DNA from: Streptococcus intermedius SK54 = ATCC 27335
Lineage (GTDB): Bacteria > Bacillota > Bacilli > Lactobacillales > Streptococcaceae
DNA: 64,000 bases
Assembly: GCF_000413475.1 (NCBI RefSeq)
Contig: NZ_ATFK01000002.1
Coordinates: 62,001-126,000, forward strand
Reading direction: 5' to 3'
Shown: positions 57,156 to 64,000 of the stretch, one piece after another
Position numbering within the stretch: position 1 is the stretch's first letter
Layout: the number at the start of each line of letters is the position of its first letter
Notes under the pieces: generated by a model
Database searches by the model: none
The model's input: the letters and a program-made list of their open reading frames with translations, nothing else
Told to the model about the DNA's origin: nothing
Position numbers and translations under genes: made by a program

Positions 57156-57227
57156 TTATCCTACAACAATTACGAGAATTCCCTCTAAAACAAGAAGCAA
57201 AAGAGAAGTCATCTTAAAAGATTTCAT
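57156..57227 (-). CDS. shp: Short hydrophobic peptide pheromone (SHP) divergent from rgg
   Basis: A 23-codon minus-strand ORF: a short K-containing start (MKSFKM), a hydrophobic TSLLLLVL stretch, and the C-terminus EGILVIVVG. SHP pheromones of streptococci have this layout, and the S. thermophilus SHP1358 mature form is EGIIVIVVG as I recall it, one residue different. GGAGG lies 8 bases upstream of the ATG. It is head-to-head with rgg, as in SHP/Rgg systems. It should be exported, trimmed and re-imported by the oligopeptide permease to bind Rgg in the cytoplasm. Confidence 0.9.
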   Translation of the reverse strand: MKSFKMTSLLLLVLEGILVIVVG

Positions 57228-57256
57228 AAAGTTTACCTCCATTCATTTCTTTCTAT

Positions 57257-57264
57257 GATATAAT
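57257..57264. promoter_or_regulatory. Shared -10 region of the divergent shp and rgg promoters
   Basis: The octamer GATATAAT reads TATAAT on the plus strand (57259-57264, for rgg) and TATATC on the minus strand (57262-57257, for shp). Confidence 0.55.
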
Positions 57265-57280
57265 TTTGTTAAAGATACTA

Positions 57281-57299
57281 TAAAAAATTCCCGTATATG
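57281..57299 (-). promoter_or_regulatory. Putative Rgg box of the shp promoter
   Basis: On the minus strand CATATACGGGAATTTTTTA lies 22-24 bases upstream of the shp -10. The same motif precedes the RiPP precursor (58183-58202). It also overlaps the rgg 5' leader. Confidence 0.7.
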
Positions 57300-57315
57300 A
57301 AGCTGGAGGTTTAAA

Positions 57316-58170
57316 ATGACTCATTTTGGAAAAATTTTTAAAAAATTTCGTCAATCTAGAGGAATAAAGTTAAAAGACGTTGCGAAACATGGTCTATCAA
57401 AGTCTCAATTATCTAGATTTGAACGTGGAGAAACTGATTTAACAATTACAAAGTTTATAAGAGCATTGCAGGTAATAAATATGCCAATTGATGAATTTAT
57501 GTATGCTGTACATGATTTTCGTAGAGATGAACTAAATGAATTGTTGGAAAGAATTAGAGTATATATTACAACAAGAGATATATTGAATTTGAAAAAGTTA
57601 TTGATTGAACAACAAGAAAAGATTCCTGAACATCAAATATTTCATGAATTAAATATTATTTTAATTAAAATTAAACTTCAAGATATATCTGGAGAAGATA
57701 GTGTGTCAGAACAGGATATCAAACATCTAATAGATTATTTATTTAGTGTAGAATTTTGGGGAAACTATGAAATACTTCTTTTCGCAAATACTTTAGATGT
57801 TTTTAATCATGAAACTTTTATGGTATTATCCCGAGAAATGGTTAGACGTTCGGATTTTTATAAAGAAATTCCTAATAATCGTAGAATTATATCTACGTTG
57901 CTCTTAAACTCTTACATCACATGCATAGAACGATGCGAGTTAATGGATGCTGTTTATTTTGAAAAACAGTTAAAGGCTTGCTTCTTTATTGAGACAGAAA
58001 TTTATGAAAGGTTAGTATTTCAATATGCAAAAGAATTGTACAAGTTGAAGAAGACAAATGATACACGTTCAATTATTGAAATGAAAAAGTATATTGCAGC
58101 TTTAAAATTAGCTGGGAGTAATGGATTAGCAGAGACTTTTGATATCCATTTGACGAAACTATTAAAATAG
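57316..58170 (+). CDS. rgg: Rgg-family quorum-sensing regulator
   Basis: A 284-residue RRNPP-type regulator. The N-terminal Cro-like HTH (about 1-65) includes GIKLKDVAKHGLSKSQLSRFERGETDLTITKF. The remainder is an all-helical TPR-like peptide-binding domain typical of Rgg/MutR. The start is ATG 57316 after TGGAGG. The divergent SHP gene and the RiPP cluster downstream identify it as the cluster activator, likely of the Rgg1358 subgroup by pheromone type. Confidence 0.92.
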   Translation: MTHFGKIFKKFRQSRGIKLKDVAKHGLSKSQLSRFERGETDLTITKFIRALQVINMPIDEFMYAVHDFRRDELNELLERIRVYITTRDILNLKKLLIEQQEKIPEHQIFHELNIILIKIKLQDISGEDSVSEQDIKHLIDYLFSVEFWGNYEILLFANTLDVFNHETFMVLSREMVRRSDFYKEIPNNRRIISTLLLNSYITCIERCELMDAVYFEKQLKACFFIETEIYERLVFQYAKELYKLKKTNDTRSIIEMKKYIAALKLAGSNGLAETFDIHLTKLLK

Positions 58171-58182
58171 TCCTTTGTGAAG

Positions 58183-58226
58183 CATATGTGGGAATTTATT
58201 TTATTTAAAGTGGATAGAAGTATAAT
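58183..58226 (+). promoter_or_regulatory. RiPP precursor promoter with putative Rgg box
   Basis: CATATGTGGGAATTTATTTT (58183-58202) resembles the shp box in the fixed positions CATATnnGGGAATTT. TATAAT follows at 58221-58226, 23 bases after the box, compared with 22-24 at shp. Confidence 0.75.
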
Positions 58227-58254
58227 TGAATTATCAAATAAGGAGTATATTGTC

Positions 58255-58362
58255 ATGAAACTTGATATGAAGCCAAATCAGAAGCTTGATTTATCAGTCA
58301 AGAAAGTTGATTTAAGTGTTGCTGTACTGACACGTGATAGTTCAAAAGCTCACGGACACTAG
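58255..58362 (+). CDS. RaS-RiPP precursor peptide ending in HGH
   Basis: A 35-residue peptide. The leader-like first part (MKLDMKPNQK) is followed by an imperfect tandem LDLSV-KK-VDLSV segment and the C-terminal stretch AVLTRDSSKAHGH. AAGGAG lies 9 bases before the ATG. Its size, position between rgg and radical-SAM genes, and charged leader are those of streptococcal radical-SAM RiPP precursors. The C-terminal HGH recalls one of the motif-named precursor subfamilies. The cross-linked residues are unknown; candidates lie in the last 13 residues. There is no cysteine, so a sactipeptide is excluded. Confidence 0.82.
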   Translation: MKLDMKPNQKLDLSVKKVDLSVAVLTRDSSKAHGH

Positions 58363-58366
58363 AAAT

Positions 58367-58397
58367 AAGGGTAGGATCGTATTCTTCCTACCCTTTT
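58367..58397 (+). terminator. Attenuator hairpin between precursor and enzymes
   Basis: AAGGGTAGGA pairs with TCCTACCCTT and is followed by TT. It would give more precursor than enzyme transcript, as is common in RiPP operons. Confidence 0.85.
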
Positions 58398-58432
58398 AAT
58401 TACACAATAGTAAAAGAAAAAGGAAATTAAAC

Positions 58433-59509
58433 ATGGATGAACGTTTATGGTTGACAAATTGGAATAGTCTTTATATTCAAAATGATATTTTCTTTACAGA
58501 TGCTATAAAACCAGTATATGTTGGTTTTAAAATAAGTGAAAATTGTAATCAAAGGTGTTCTCATTGTTGGGCTGGAAAAAATCTGACAATAAATCATTCA
58601 TTTGATGAAATCATTGCGGCTTTAAATAAAATAAAAATTTTAAATCCACTTCATATAACCATTACAGGGGGAGAACCCTTAGTACATGAACATTAGTTGG
58701 ATATTCTTGGCTATGCTAAGAAAAATTTCCCCATAGTTGAATTGTTTACGAATGCAGTTTTATTTTCTGAAAAATCAATAAAAAAATTATCCAGCTTGTT
58801 TGGGGATTTAGATTTTATTCAAGTCAGTTTGGACGGTCTTCGAACTACTTATAAAAAGCAACGTGGTTCTGATGATTTTCAAAAAGTGATTGAAAATATT
58901 AAGTTAATAGTAAAATACAATCTGAATATAAGAGTAAATATGACGATTACACATTTAAACATAGAAGAAATGATTGATGTTTATGAGCTAGTCGATAGCA
59001 TAGGTATAACTTCTTTTTCAATTTCTCCAGTTTATCCATTGAGAAGAGGAAAAAAGCTAGTTTCGTTAGTAGACTATACTCAATATTTACATAAAGGGAA
59101 ATTAATTGAAAAAATGCATGCTAAACGTAAGAGCCAAATGAATTTAACGGTAATTTACCCTATGGAAGTCCTCTCAGAAAAGGCAACTTATACTCAAGAA
59201 AGCACCTATTTTCAACGTTTTAATACAGATTTATTGCATTGGACAATTGATGGTAGAGGAGACATATTTCATTTTATGGATCAATTTATCTATAAAGAAC
59301 TGAAAGTAGGTAATATATATGAAAATACAATTGAAGAACTGGAAGCAAATGATTATACTATACAAAAAAATGTATTAGAACATTCAAACCAAGGTTTAAA
59401 ATGTATGAACTGTAGTTTGGTAGAATCTTGTCCCGGATTTGCCTATGCTAAGTCATATCCTGAGATTGCATTTAGTTACAAAAGGTGTGTATTTAATGAA
59501 AAACAATAA
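58433..59509 (+). pseudogene. Radical-SAM/SPASM maturase gene 1, interrupted by an in-frame TAG
   Basis: The frame has 358 codons apart from one TAG at 58694-58696 (codon 88). The first part contains the [4Fe-4S] motif C38-x3-C42-x2-C45 (CNQRCSHC) and TGGEPLVHE. The remaining part begins at the codon after the stop (LDILGYAKKNFP) and ends in a SPASM-like cysteine cluster (CMNCSLVESCPGF ... CVF). Without the stop it would be a normal peptide-modifying radical-SAM enzyme. CAG to TAG is a plausible single transition. A TTG directly after the stop could restart translation, but the fragment would lack the Fe-S site. It overlaps the second enzyme gene by 14 bases. Confidence 0.87.
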
Positions 59510-60578
59510 TTTATTGAAAATTTCTCAAGATTTAGGTAATGATTTTGATTTACCTTATTATATATATACTAAAGTAAAAACAGATACCAATGAAAAAGTT
59601 AGTGCACCACTTAAAATCGGACTTAAGCTAACAAATGCTTGCCATTTTCGATGCCCTTATTGTTTTGTCTATAAAGATAATGATTATGTTGATTTTGATA
59701 ATTTAAAATTGATTTTCCAAAAGTTACCCCAACTGCCCTTTGAAGTATATTTAACTGGTGGCGAAGCAATTCTTCACCCACAATTTTCGGAAATTGTAGA
59801 TTATCTTACTAATTTAGGAATATTAGTTAAACTACATACAACAGGGGTTATTAACATGCAAAGTAGAAATTATATTCTTAATAATTTAAGTAAGTTTTCA
59901 TCAATTCAAATTAGCATTGATTCAATAAAAAATTTTGATAAGCTACGTCCTAATATAATCGATAAGAATCCACTAGAAAGAATTATCTCTTTTGTGAAAC
60001 AATGTAAAGAGAAAAAATATAAAAATTTATTGGTCAATACTGTAATAAGTTCGTTAAATGTAAATGAGTTAGATGAAATTATGGAGTTTTGTTTATGTCA
60101 TAATTTGTTCAAAGTGCAGCTGTCTACAATATTTACAACTAGCAAACGATTGTTGGTTTCAGATGAAATTTATGCTAAACATTATAACCAAATAATTACT
60201 AAGTATAGTAAGAAAGGACTTTGTTTTCAAAATTCTCCATTTTGCCATCCATGGTCATATGCTATCAAACATAACCTAAAATATGATTCTCCCATGTACT
60301 GCCCAGCACAGAAAACAGAGTTCGAAATTGATATGCAGGGGAATGTCTACCCATGTCCATTCTTGCATGATGAAACTCATAAAATGGGAAATTTGCTGTC
60401 TGATACCTTTGATGAAGTTTGGAATTCAGGGGTTAAAGAGTTAAATAAAGCATCATGGTCTGAAAATAAAAAATGTAAATCATGTGCATTATTTAAGGAT
60501 TGTGGCGGAGGTTGTTATGCGTTAGCCTATGTATCCCAATTAAATTATGATAAGAGGTGTATTTTACATGAAAATTAG
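59496..60578 (+). CDS. Radical-SAM/SPASM peptide maturase 2
   Basis: A 360-residue radical-SAM enzyme. The Fe-S motif is C49-x3-C53-x2-C56 (CHFRCPYC). The SAM-binding GGE appears as YLTGGEAI near residue 90. The C-terminal SPASM domain contains CPAQKTEFEIDMQGNVYPCP and the cluster CKSCALFKDCGGGC. It is intact. The ATG at 59496 lies inside the end of the first enzyme gene. It should form a C-C, C-O or similar cross-link in the precursor; the reaction is not deducible from sequence alone. Confidence 0.9.
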   Translation: MKNNNLLKISQDLGNDFDLPYYIYTKVKTDTNEKVSAPLKIGLKLTNACHFRCPYCFVYKDNDYVDFDNLKLIFQKLPQLPFEVYLTGGEAILHPQFSEIVDYLTNLGILVKLHTTGVINMQSRNYILNNLSKFSSIQISIDSIKNFDKLRPNIIDKNPLERIISFVKQCKEKKYKNLLVNTVISSLNVNELDEIMEFCLCHNLFKVQLSTIFTTSKRLLVSDEIYAKHYNQIITKYSKKGLCFQNSPFCHPWSYAIKHNLKYDSPMYCPAQKTEFEIDMQGNVYPCPFLHDETHKMGNLLSDTFDEVWNSGVKELNKASWSENKKCKSCALFKDCGGGCYALAYVSQLNYDKRCILHEN

Positions 60579-60828
60579 TAAAAATTGGTTTGTTAGATTT
60601 GAGCCAAATTTTCAAAGTTCTCAAAAGACTATATTATATAATAAACTAAATGGGGATTTGTATGAATTATCTGAGGTATATTTTGATTTTATTAATAATA
60701 TAAATCAAAAAAAAGAGTTCTCTATTTTGATCATGAAAAAATATAATATTAATCAATCAGATGTTGAACAGATATCAAAAACTATATTAGAAAACTTAAT
60801 ATCATTAGGAGTTATACTAAATGACTGA
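60568..60828 (+). CDS. PqqD-like RiPP recognition protein
   Basis: An 86-residue protein with a PqqD-type winged-helix fold: YNKLNGDLYELSEVYFDFINNI, then a helix and LISLGVIL at the end. PqqD-like domains bind leader peptides and hand them to the radical-SAM enzyme. The ATG at 60568 overlaps the stop of enzyme 2 by 11 bases, and the end overlaps the ABC ATPase by 8, so the three are translationally coupled. Confidence 0.8.
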   Translation: MKISKNWFVRFEPNFQSSQKTILYNKLNGDLYELSEVYFDFINNINQKKEFSILIMKKYNINQSDVEQISKTILENLISLGVILND

Positions 60829-61717
60829 CATTAGCATAAGCAATCTAAAAAAGGTGTTTCATGGAAAAGTAGTATTGGATATTCCACAGTTCACAGCTTC
60901 TAAATCAGAAATTATTTCTGTCTTAGGTGTTAATGGAGCTGGGAAGTCTACCTTTATCAAGACTATTTCAGGTTTGTTGCTACAAGATGAAGGGCAGGTG
61001 AATATTTGCGGTTACTCCAATTTTTCTCCTAAAATTCACCAAGTCACTAAATTTGTCCTAGAAAGCGGTAAAGGATACTACGATTATCTTACAGCTAATC
61101 AAAATATTGACTATTTTCTCAAACTCAATAAAGCCTCCCGAAGTGATTTAGCTTTAAACATTGCGGTTTTGTTTCAGAAGTTGGATTTTCAACAACACGC
61201 TGATACACTTGTTTCAGAACTTTCTCAAGGAACTAGACAAAAGCTATCTTTAATTATTGCTCTGTTGTGTCGCCCAGAGGTTCTTTGTCTAGATGAACCG
61301 ACAAATGGATTAGATGTGATTGCAAAAAAACAATTAGCTCAAATATTATTAGGATTGAGTAAGGGCAAGAATACGATTGTTCTACTAACTACACATGATA
61401 TTTCGTTTGCGAGAGATATTTCTAGTAGAGTTTTGGTAATGGATAATGGTCGAATTAAGAAGGATGATAGTTTTGAGCATGTTTTCAGTCGCAAAAATAC
61501 TTGGAAAAAATATGAAATTGTTTTACCTCTTTCTTTTCAGAATATAATTGAGCGATCATTTCAGAATTTACATTATGTTATACAAGATGAGGAAATGATT
61601 ATACAAACTCAAGAGAAAGATGTAAAAGACCGCTTACTAAAAGAAACAGATATTGTCCGATTTGAGGAAATAGAACAGGATATTGAAGAAATTTTATACG
61701 AGGTTTTATCTAAATGA
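60821..61717 (+). CDS. ABC transporter ATPase (RiPP export or immunity)
   Basis: A 298-residue ATPase. Walker A is GVNGAGKST near residue 36, the signature LSQGTRQKL, Walker B VLCLDEPTNGLD, with a C-terminal extension of about 80 residues. It resembles bacteriocin-immunity and drug-exporter ATPases of the CcmA type. The two membrane partners follow directly. Export or self-protection for the cluster product is inferred from position. Confidence 0.88.
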   Translation: MTDISISNLKKVFHGKVVLDIPQFTASKSEIISVLGVNGAGKSTFIKTISGLLLQDEGQVNICGYSNFSPKIHQVTKFVLESGKGYYDYLTANQNIDYFLKLNKASRSDLALNIAVLFQKLDFQQHADTLVSELSQGTRQKLSLIIALLCRPEVLCLDEPTNGLDVIAKKQLAQILLGLSKGKNTIVLLTTHDISFARDISSRVLVMDNGRIKKDDSFEHVFSRKNTWKKYEIVLPLSFQNIIERSFQNLHYVIQDEEMIIQTQEKDVKDRLLKETDIVRFEEIEQDIEEILYEVLSK

Positions 61718-62451
61718 TGAAAGATGTAAAGAGAGAATTTTTGAGACAGATACAAGAGACGATGCAATTTAAATTTAATCTTTTCTTTGCTAATTTTTCA
61801 ATATTCATTATGGTTTCATCTTATCTGCATTATTTTGAAGAGTCTCAGAATAAATTTACTCTTTTTTGTCTTCTCTTTACTTGGTATTTTACTAGCCATA
61901 GTATTACACATCCAACATTTTTTATAGAAGATGATATTTATGATCGGACATTGATTAGTGTTATTCAAAGTAAAAAAAGTGTTGTGCATGTATTGCTTTT
62001 TAAAATACTTGTTCAAATACTTATAGATTTGATAAAGGCTATACCGATTTTTTTGATACTCTCATTTTTAAGTGATATAACATTTCCAGCCTCTATAGTA
62101 GAGATTTTTGTTATTGTATTAATTTGTCTGTTAGTTATTTTAATATTATACGGTTTAGGTTTCTGTCTTTCTAGTTTTTGCTTGACTTTGAATAGGACAT
62201 CTAGTTTTACATCGTTGTTATCATATTTCATTCTCTTTTTTACAGGAATCTTAAAACCATTTGATGGCTTTTTGGGAATACTTGGACACATTTTTCCGTT
62301 CTATACATTAAGAGAATTCATTCACCGTCCATCAATTACTGAAGTGCTTATAATACTATGGTATGGTGTGGTTTATTGGAGTATTGGTTTTGTACTGTTT
62401 CACATATTTTTAAAAATGGCAAAAAAGAAGGGAAATATTTTTCATGTTTAA
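61714..62451 (+). CDS. ABC-2-type membrane protein 1 of the RiPP exporter
   Basis: A 245-residue integral membrane protein with about six hydrophobic segments. An N-terminal cytoplasmic stretch (MMKDVKREFLRQIQETMQFKFN) is typical of ABC-2 permeases. It overlaps the ATPase gene by 4 bases and the next permease by 8. No peptidase domain is present. Confidence 0.78.
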   Translation: MMKDVKREFLRQIQETMQFKFNLFFANFSIFIMVSSYLHYFEESQNKFTLFCLLFTWYFTSHSITHPTFFIEDDIYDRTLISVIQSKKSVVHVLLFKILVQILIDLIKAIPIFLILSFLSDITFPASIVEIFVIVLICLLVILILYGLGFCLSSFCLTLNRTSSFTSLLSYFILFFTGILKPFDGFLGILGHIFPFYTLREFIHRPSITEVLIILWYGVVYWSIGFVLFHIFLKMAKKKGNIFHV

Positions 62452-63034
62452 CGAGTTAAAGAGATATTTTTATTATAGAAAACAATACAAATTTGATAGC
62501 CTTTGTGATGCTATTTATACATTGATATTTATTGTAGGGATCATCATGATTTTTTCGGGCCAAACATTATTAAATATTTTGTATTTTTATATCTACTTTC
62601 TAGTAACAAATATTACATTATTAGCAAATGAGGAGTTAGAATATGAGATTAGAACCAGTCAATACGACAATTTAATAACAAGTAAGTATAAAGTGAAGCG
62701 AATATATTTGAGACGTATTGTAGCTTATCTAGTTTGGTCCTCTATACTCTTTATTATTTCACTTTTTGTGTCAAACGTTTTTGGTAGTAGCACTCATTTT
62801 GTATTTCCTAAAATGAGTATATTTGGCGCTATTGTGTTTGTGTCAATTAATTTAGTGTTATTTTTAGTGTTTTATATGGGAGTGATAAAGTTAACAGAAA
62901 AATTTAAACGTGTATCCGTATTATTGAATTTTCTGAACACAATTTTTTTATTTTATTCAGGTTTGGTTTTTCCAACATCTTTTGAAACATTTGCAGATAT
63001 GTTAAACAAAATTTTATCTCTGGGAAACAACTAG
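62444..63034 (+). CDS. ABC-2-type membrane protein 2 of the RiPP exporter
   Basis: A 196-residue integral membrane protein with about five hydrophobic segments, paired with the preceding permease to form a heterodimer. It is the last gene of the cluster. It is short for the family, but no frameshift is evident. After it, 63035-63265 is AT-rich and holds no gene I can support. Confidence 0.72.
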   Translation: MFNELKRYFYYRKQYKFDSLCDAIYTLIFIVGIIMIFSGQTLLNILYFYIYFLVTNITLLANEELEYEIRTSQYDNLITSKYKVKRIYLRRIVAYLVWSSILFIISLFVSNVFGSSTHFVFPKMSIFGAIVFVSINLVLFLVFYMGVIKLTEKFKRVSVLLNFLNTIFLFYSGLVFPTSFETFADMLNKILSLGNN

Positions 63035-63265
63035 TTATCAAAAAGAATTTCAGTTTTAATTTAGTGTTGGACAATGATTCACAGGCATAACTGGAGTTAG
63101 GTAAGGTGAGTTAACAACGTACTAAAAATAAACTGAATGACTATATTATAAAAATGAGTAAATTTAAAGGGCGTTTTAGTCGCACTTTATATTTCTGTCC
63201 AATAGTTCTCAAATATCTTAATTTTTGGTAAAATAAAAGAAAAACGGCTTAGAAAGAGAAAAGCG

Positions 63266-63823
63266 ATGTCCTTAACTAGTCAAATTATTACAGCCGAATT
63301 TCCGGATTTAGAAAAAGTAGAACAACTCAATACAGAAGCCTTTCCTGAGGAGGAGCGTGCACCGCTATCTGAGTTGCTACGCTATGGAGATGGGGAATAT
63401 TCTCATTTCTTTGCCTTTTATGACGGTGATGAATTTGTCGGATTTGCCTTTTCGGTTTACAATGAAAGAGCCTTTTATGTCAGCTTTTTTGCGATTATGC
63501 CTCATTTGCGCAGTCACGGTTATGGTGGCAAACTTATTGATAAGTTGGTGGATTTTTATCAAAGAACCATGATTTTAGAAGTAGAACGGCTGGATGAGCC
63601 TTGTGATAATCTGGAACAGCGAAAAGCCCGTATGGATTTTTACAAGAGAAATGGTTTTCGCTCCTCACATGCCTACTTAGAATACGACGGTTTAAGTTTT
63701 GAAATCCTTTATAAAGGACCGTTTTTTGATGAGGGAGCCTATCGGGACATTTTCAAAAAGATTCAAGAAGATGGCTATTTTGAATTTGAAATCAAACACG
63801 GTCATGGAAGAGACTGGGAGTAG
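63266..63823 (+). CDS. GNAT-family acetyltransferase
   Basis: A 185-residue N-acetyltransferase. The acetyl-CoA motif is MPHLRSHGYGGKLIDKLV near residue 77, after the strand YVSFFAI, and MDFYKRNGFR is present near residue 124. The substrate is unknown. Codon use and GC content return to the chromosomal norm here, so the RiPP island ends between 63034 and 63266. Confidence 0.85.
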   Translation: MSLTSQIITAEFPDLEKVEQLNTEAFPEEERAPLSELLRYGDGEYSHFFAFYDGDEFVGFAFSVYNERAFYVSFFAIMPHLRSHGYGGKLIDKLVDFYQRTMILEVERLDEPCDNLEQRKARMDFYKRNGFRSSHAYLEYDGLSFEILYKGPFFDEGAYRDIFKKIQEDGYFEFEIKHGHGRDWE

Positions 63824-63869
63824 CTGAGAAGCCCCGTCAAAATTTTTAAATTTTTCATTGCTATATATA

Positions 63870-63897
63870 AAAAACGAGCTATTTATGCTCGTTTTTT
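63870..63897. terminator. Bidirectional terminator
   Basis: AAAACGAGC pairs with GCTCGTTTT across TATTTAT, between two convergent genes. Confidence 0.85.
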
Positions 63898-63909
63898 GTG
63901 GTATAAAGT

Positions 63910-64000
63910 TTAATAAATTTCTGGGAAAAGTTTCGCTAAAATGTTAGGCGTAATGCTTTGACCGGGTCCTTCTGCACAATAGGTGTACATGTATATATAT
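63910..64000 (-). CDS. 3' end of an unidentified minus-strand gene
   Basis: An open frame ends at TAA (63912-63910). The visible C-terminal sequence is CAEGPGQSITPNILAKLFPE followed by IY. The gene continues beyond the window. I do not recognise the protein from this fragment. The convergent terminator supports a real gene end. Confidence 0.6.
   Translation of the reverse strand, partial: YIYMYTYCAEGPGQSITPNILAKLFPEIY

Noticed and set aside
58694..58696. TAG as a pyrrolysine codon or programmed read-through
   Set aside because: No pyl genes or read-through signal are visible, and streptococci do not use pyrrolysine; a plain nonsense mutation is simpler.

Overview
This window looks like chromosomal DNA of a Streptococcus of the anginosus group, very probably S. 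intermedius. The decisive gene is a cholesterol-dependent cytolysin at 31501-33099 (minus). It carries the variant undecapeptide GATGLAWEPWR and the CD59-binding pattern Y434-x-Y436-x14-R451-S452, which together identify intermedilysin. The housekeeping neighbourhoods (pbp2A-rpmG-secE-nusG, rpsB-tsf, ctsR-clpC, adcRCBA, copYAZ, dusB-hslO, a ntp V-ATPase operon) are also streptococcal. I see no insertion sequence, prophage or CRISPR array.

Layout. 1-5.4 kb: the distal part of a sialic-acid uptake and catabolism operon (two ABC permeases, YhcH-type protein, YesL-type membrane protein, lyase, ROK kinase) with a convergent RpiR regulator. 5.6-9.9 kb: an N-acetylmuramic acid salvage module (mupG-murP-murQ with divergent murR) with a CcpA cre site just inside the predicted transcript. 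10.4-19.0 kb: a nine-gene V-type, probably Na+-translocating, ATPase operon. 19.3-22.8 kb: threonine synthase, a MATE exporter and a HAD phosphatase. 23-33.1 kb: a surface and virulence stretch with a TetR regulator, a 1922-residue LPXTG adhesin containing twelve pilin-type isopeptide domains, a membrane-protein gene broken by an in-frame stop, and ily. 33.6-40.3 kb: zinc uptake (adcRCBA with tandem AdcR boxes) and copper efflux (copYAZ with two cop boxes). 40.4-56.5 kb: mostly core genes, one tRNA-Cys and two unassigned genes. 56.6-57.0 kb: a gutted alcohol dehydrogenase gene that still has a perfect MerR-type promoter.

The most interesting system lies at 57.1-63.0 kb. It is a quorum-sensing-controlled RiPP cluster in very AT-rich DNA. 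An un-annotated 23-codon minus-strand ORF (57156-57227) encodes a short hydrophobic pheromone ending EGILVIVVG, divergent from an Rgg regulator. Then come a 35-residue precursor ending in HGH, an intergenic attenuator hairpin, two radical-SAM/SPASM enzymes, a PqqD-like recognition protein, and a three-gene ABC exporter. The shp promoter and the precursor promoter share the motif CATATnnGGGAATTT at nearly the same distance from the -10 element, which I interpret as the Rgg operator. The first radical-SAM gene is interrupted by one in-frame TAG, so this strain may make no product or only a partially modified one.

Several loci are linked by regulation. CcpA sites lie at murQ and ily, metal repressors control the zinc and copper operons, and CtsR controls clpC. 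Perfect palindromes in front of the adhesin and of ily are candidate TetR-type operators.
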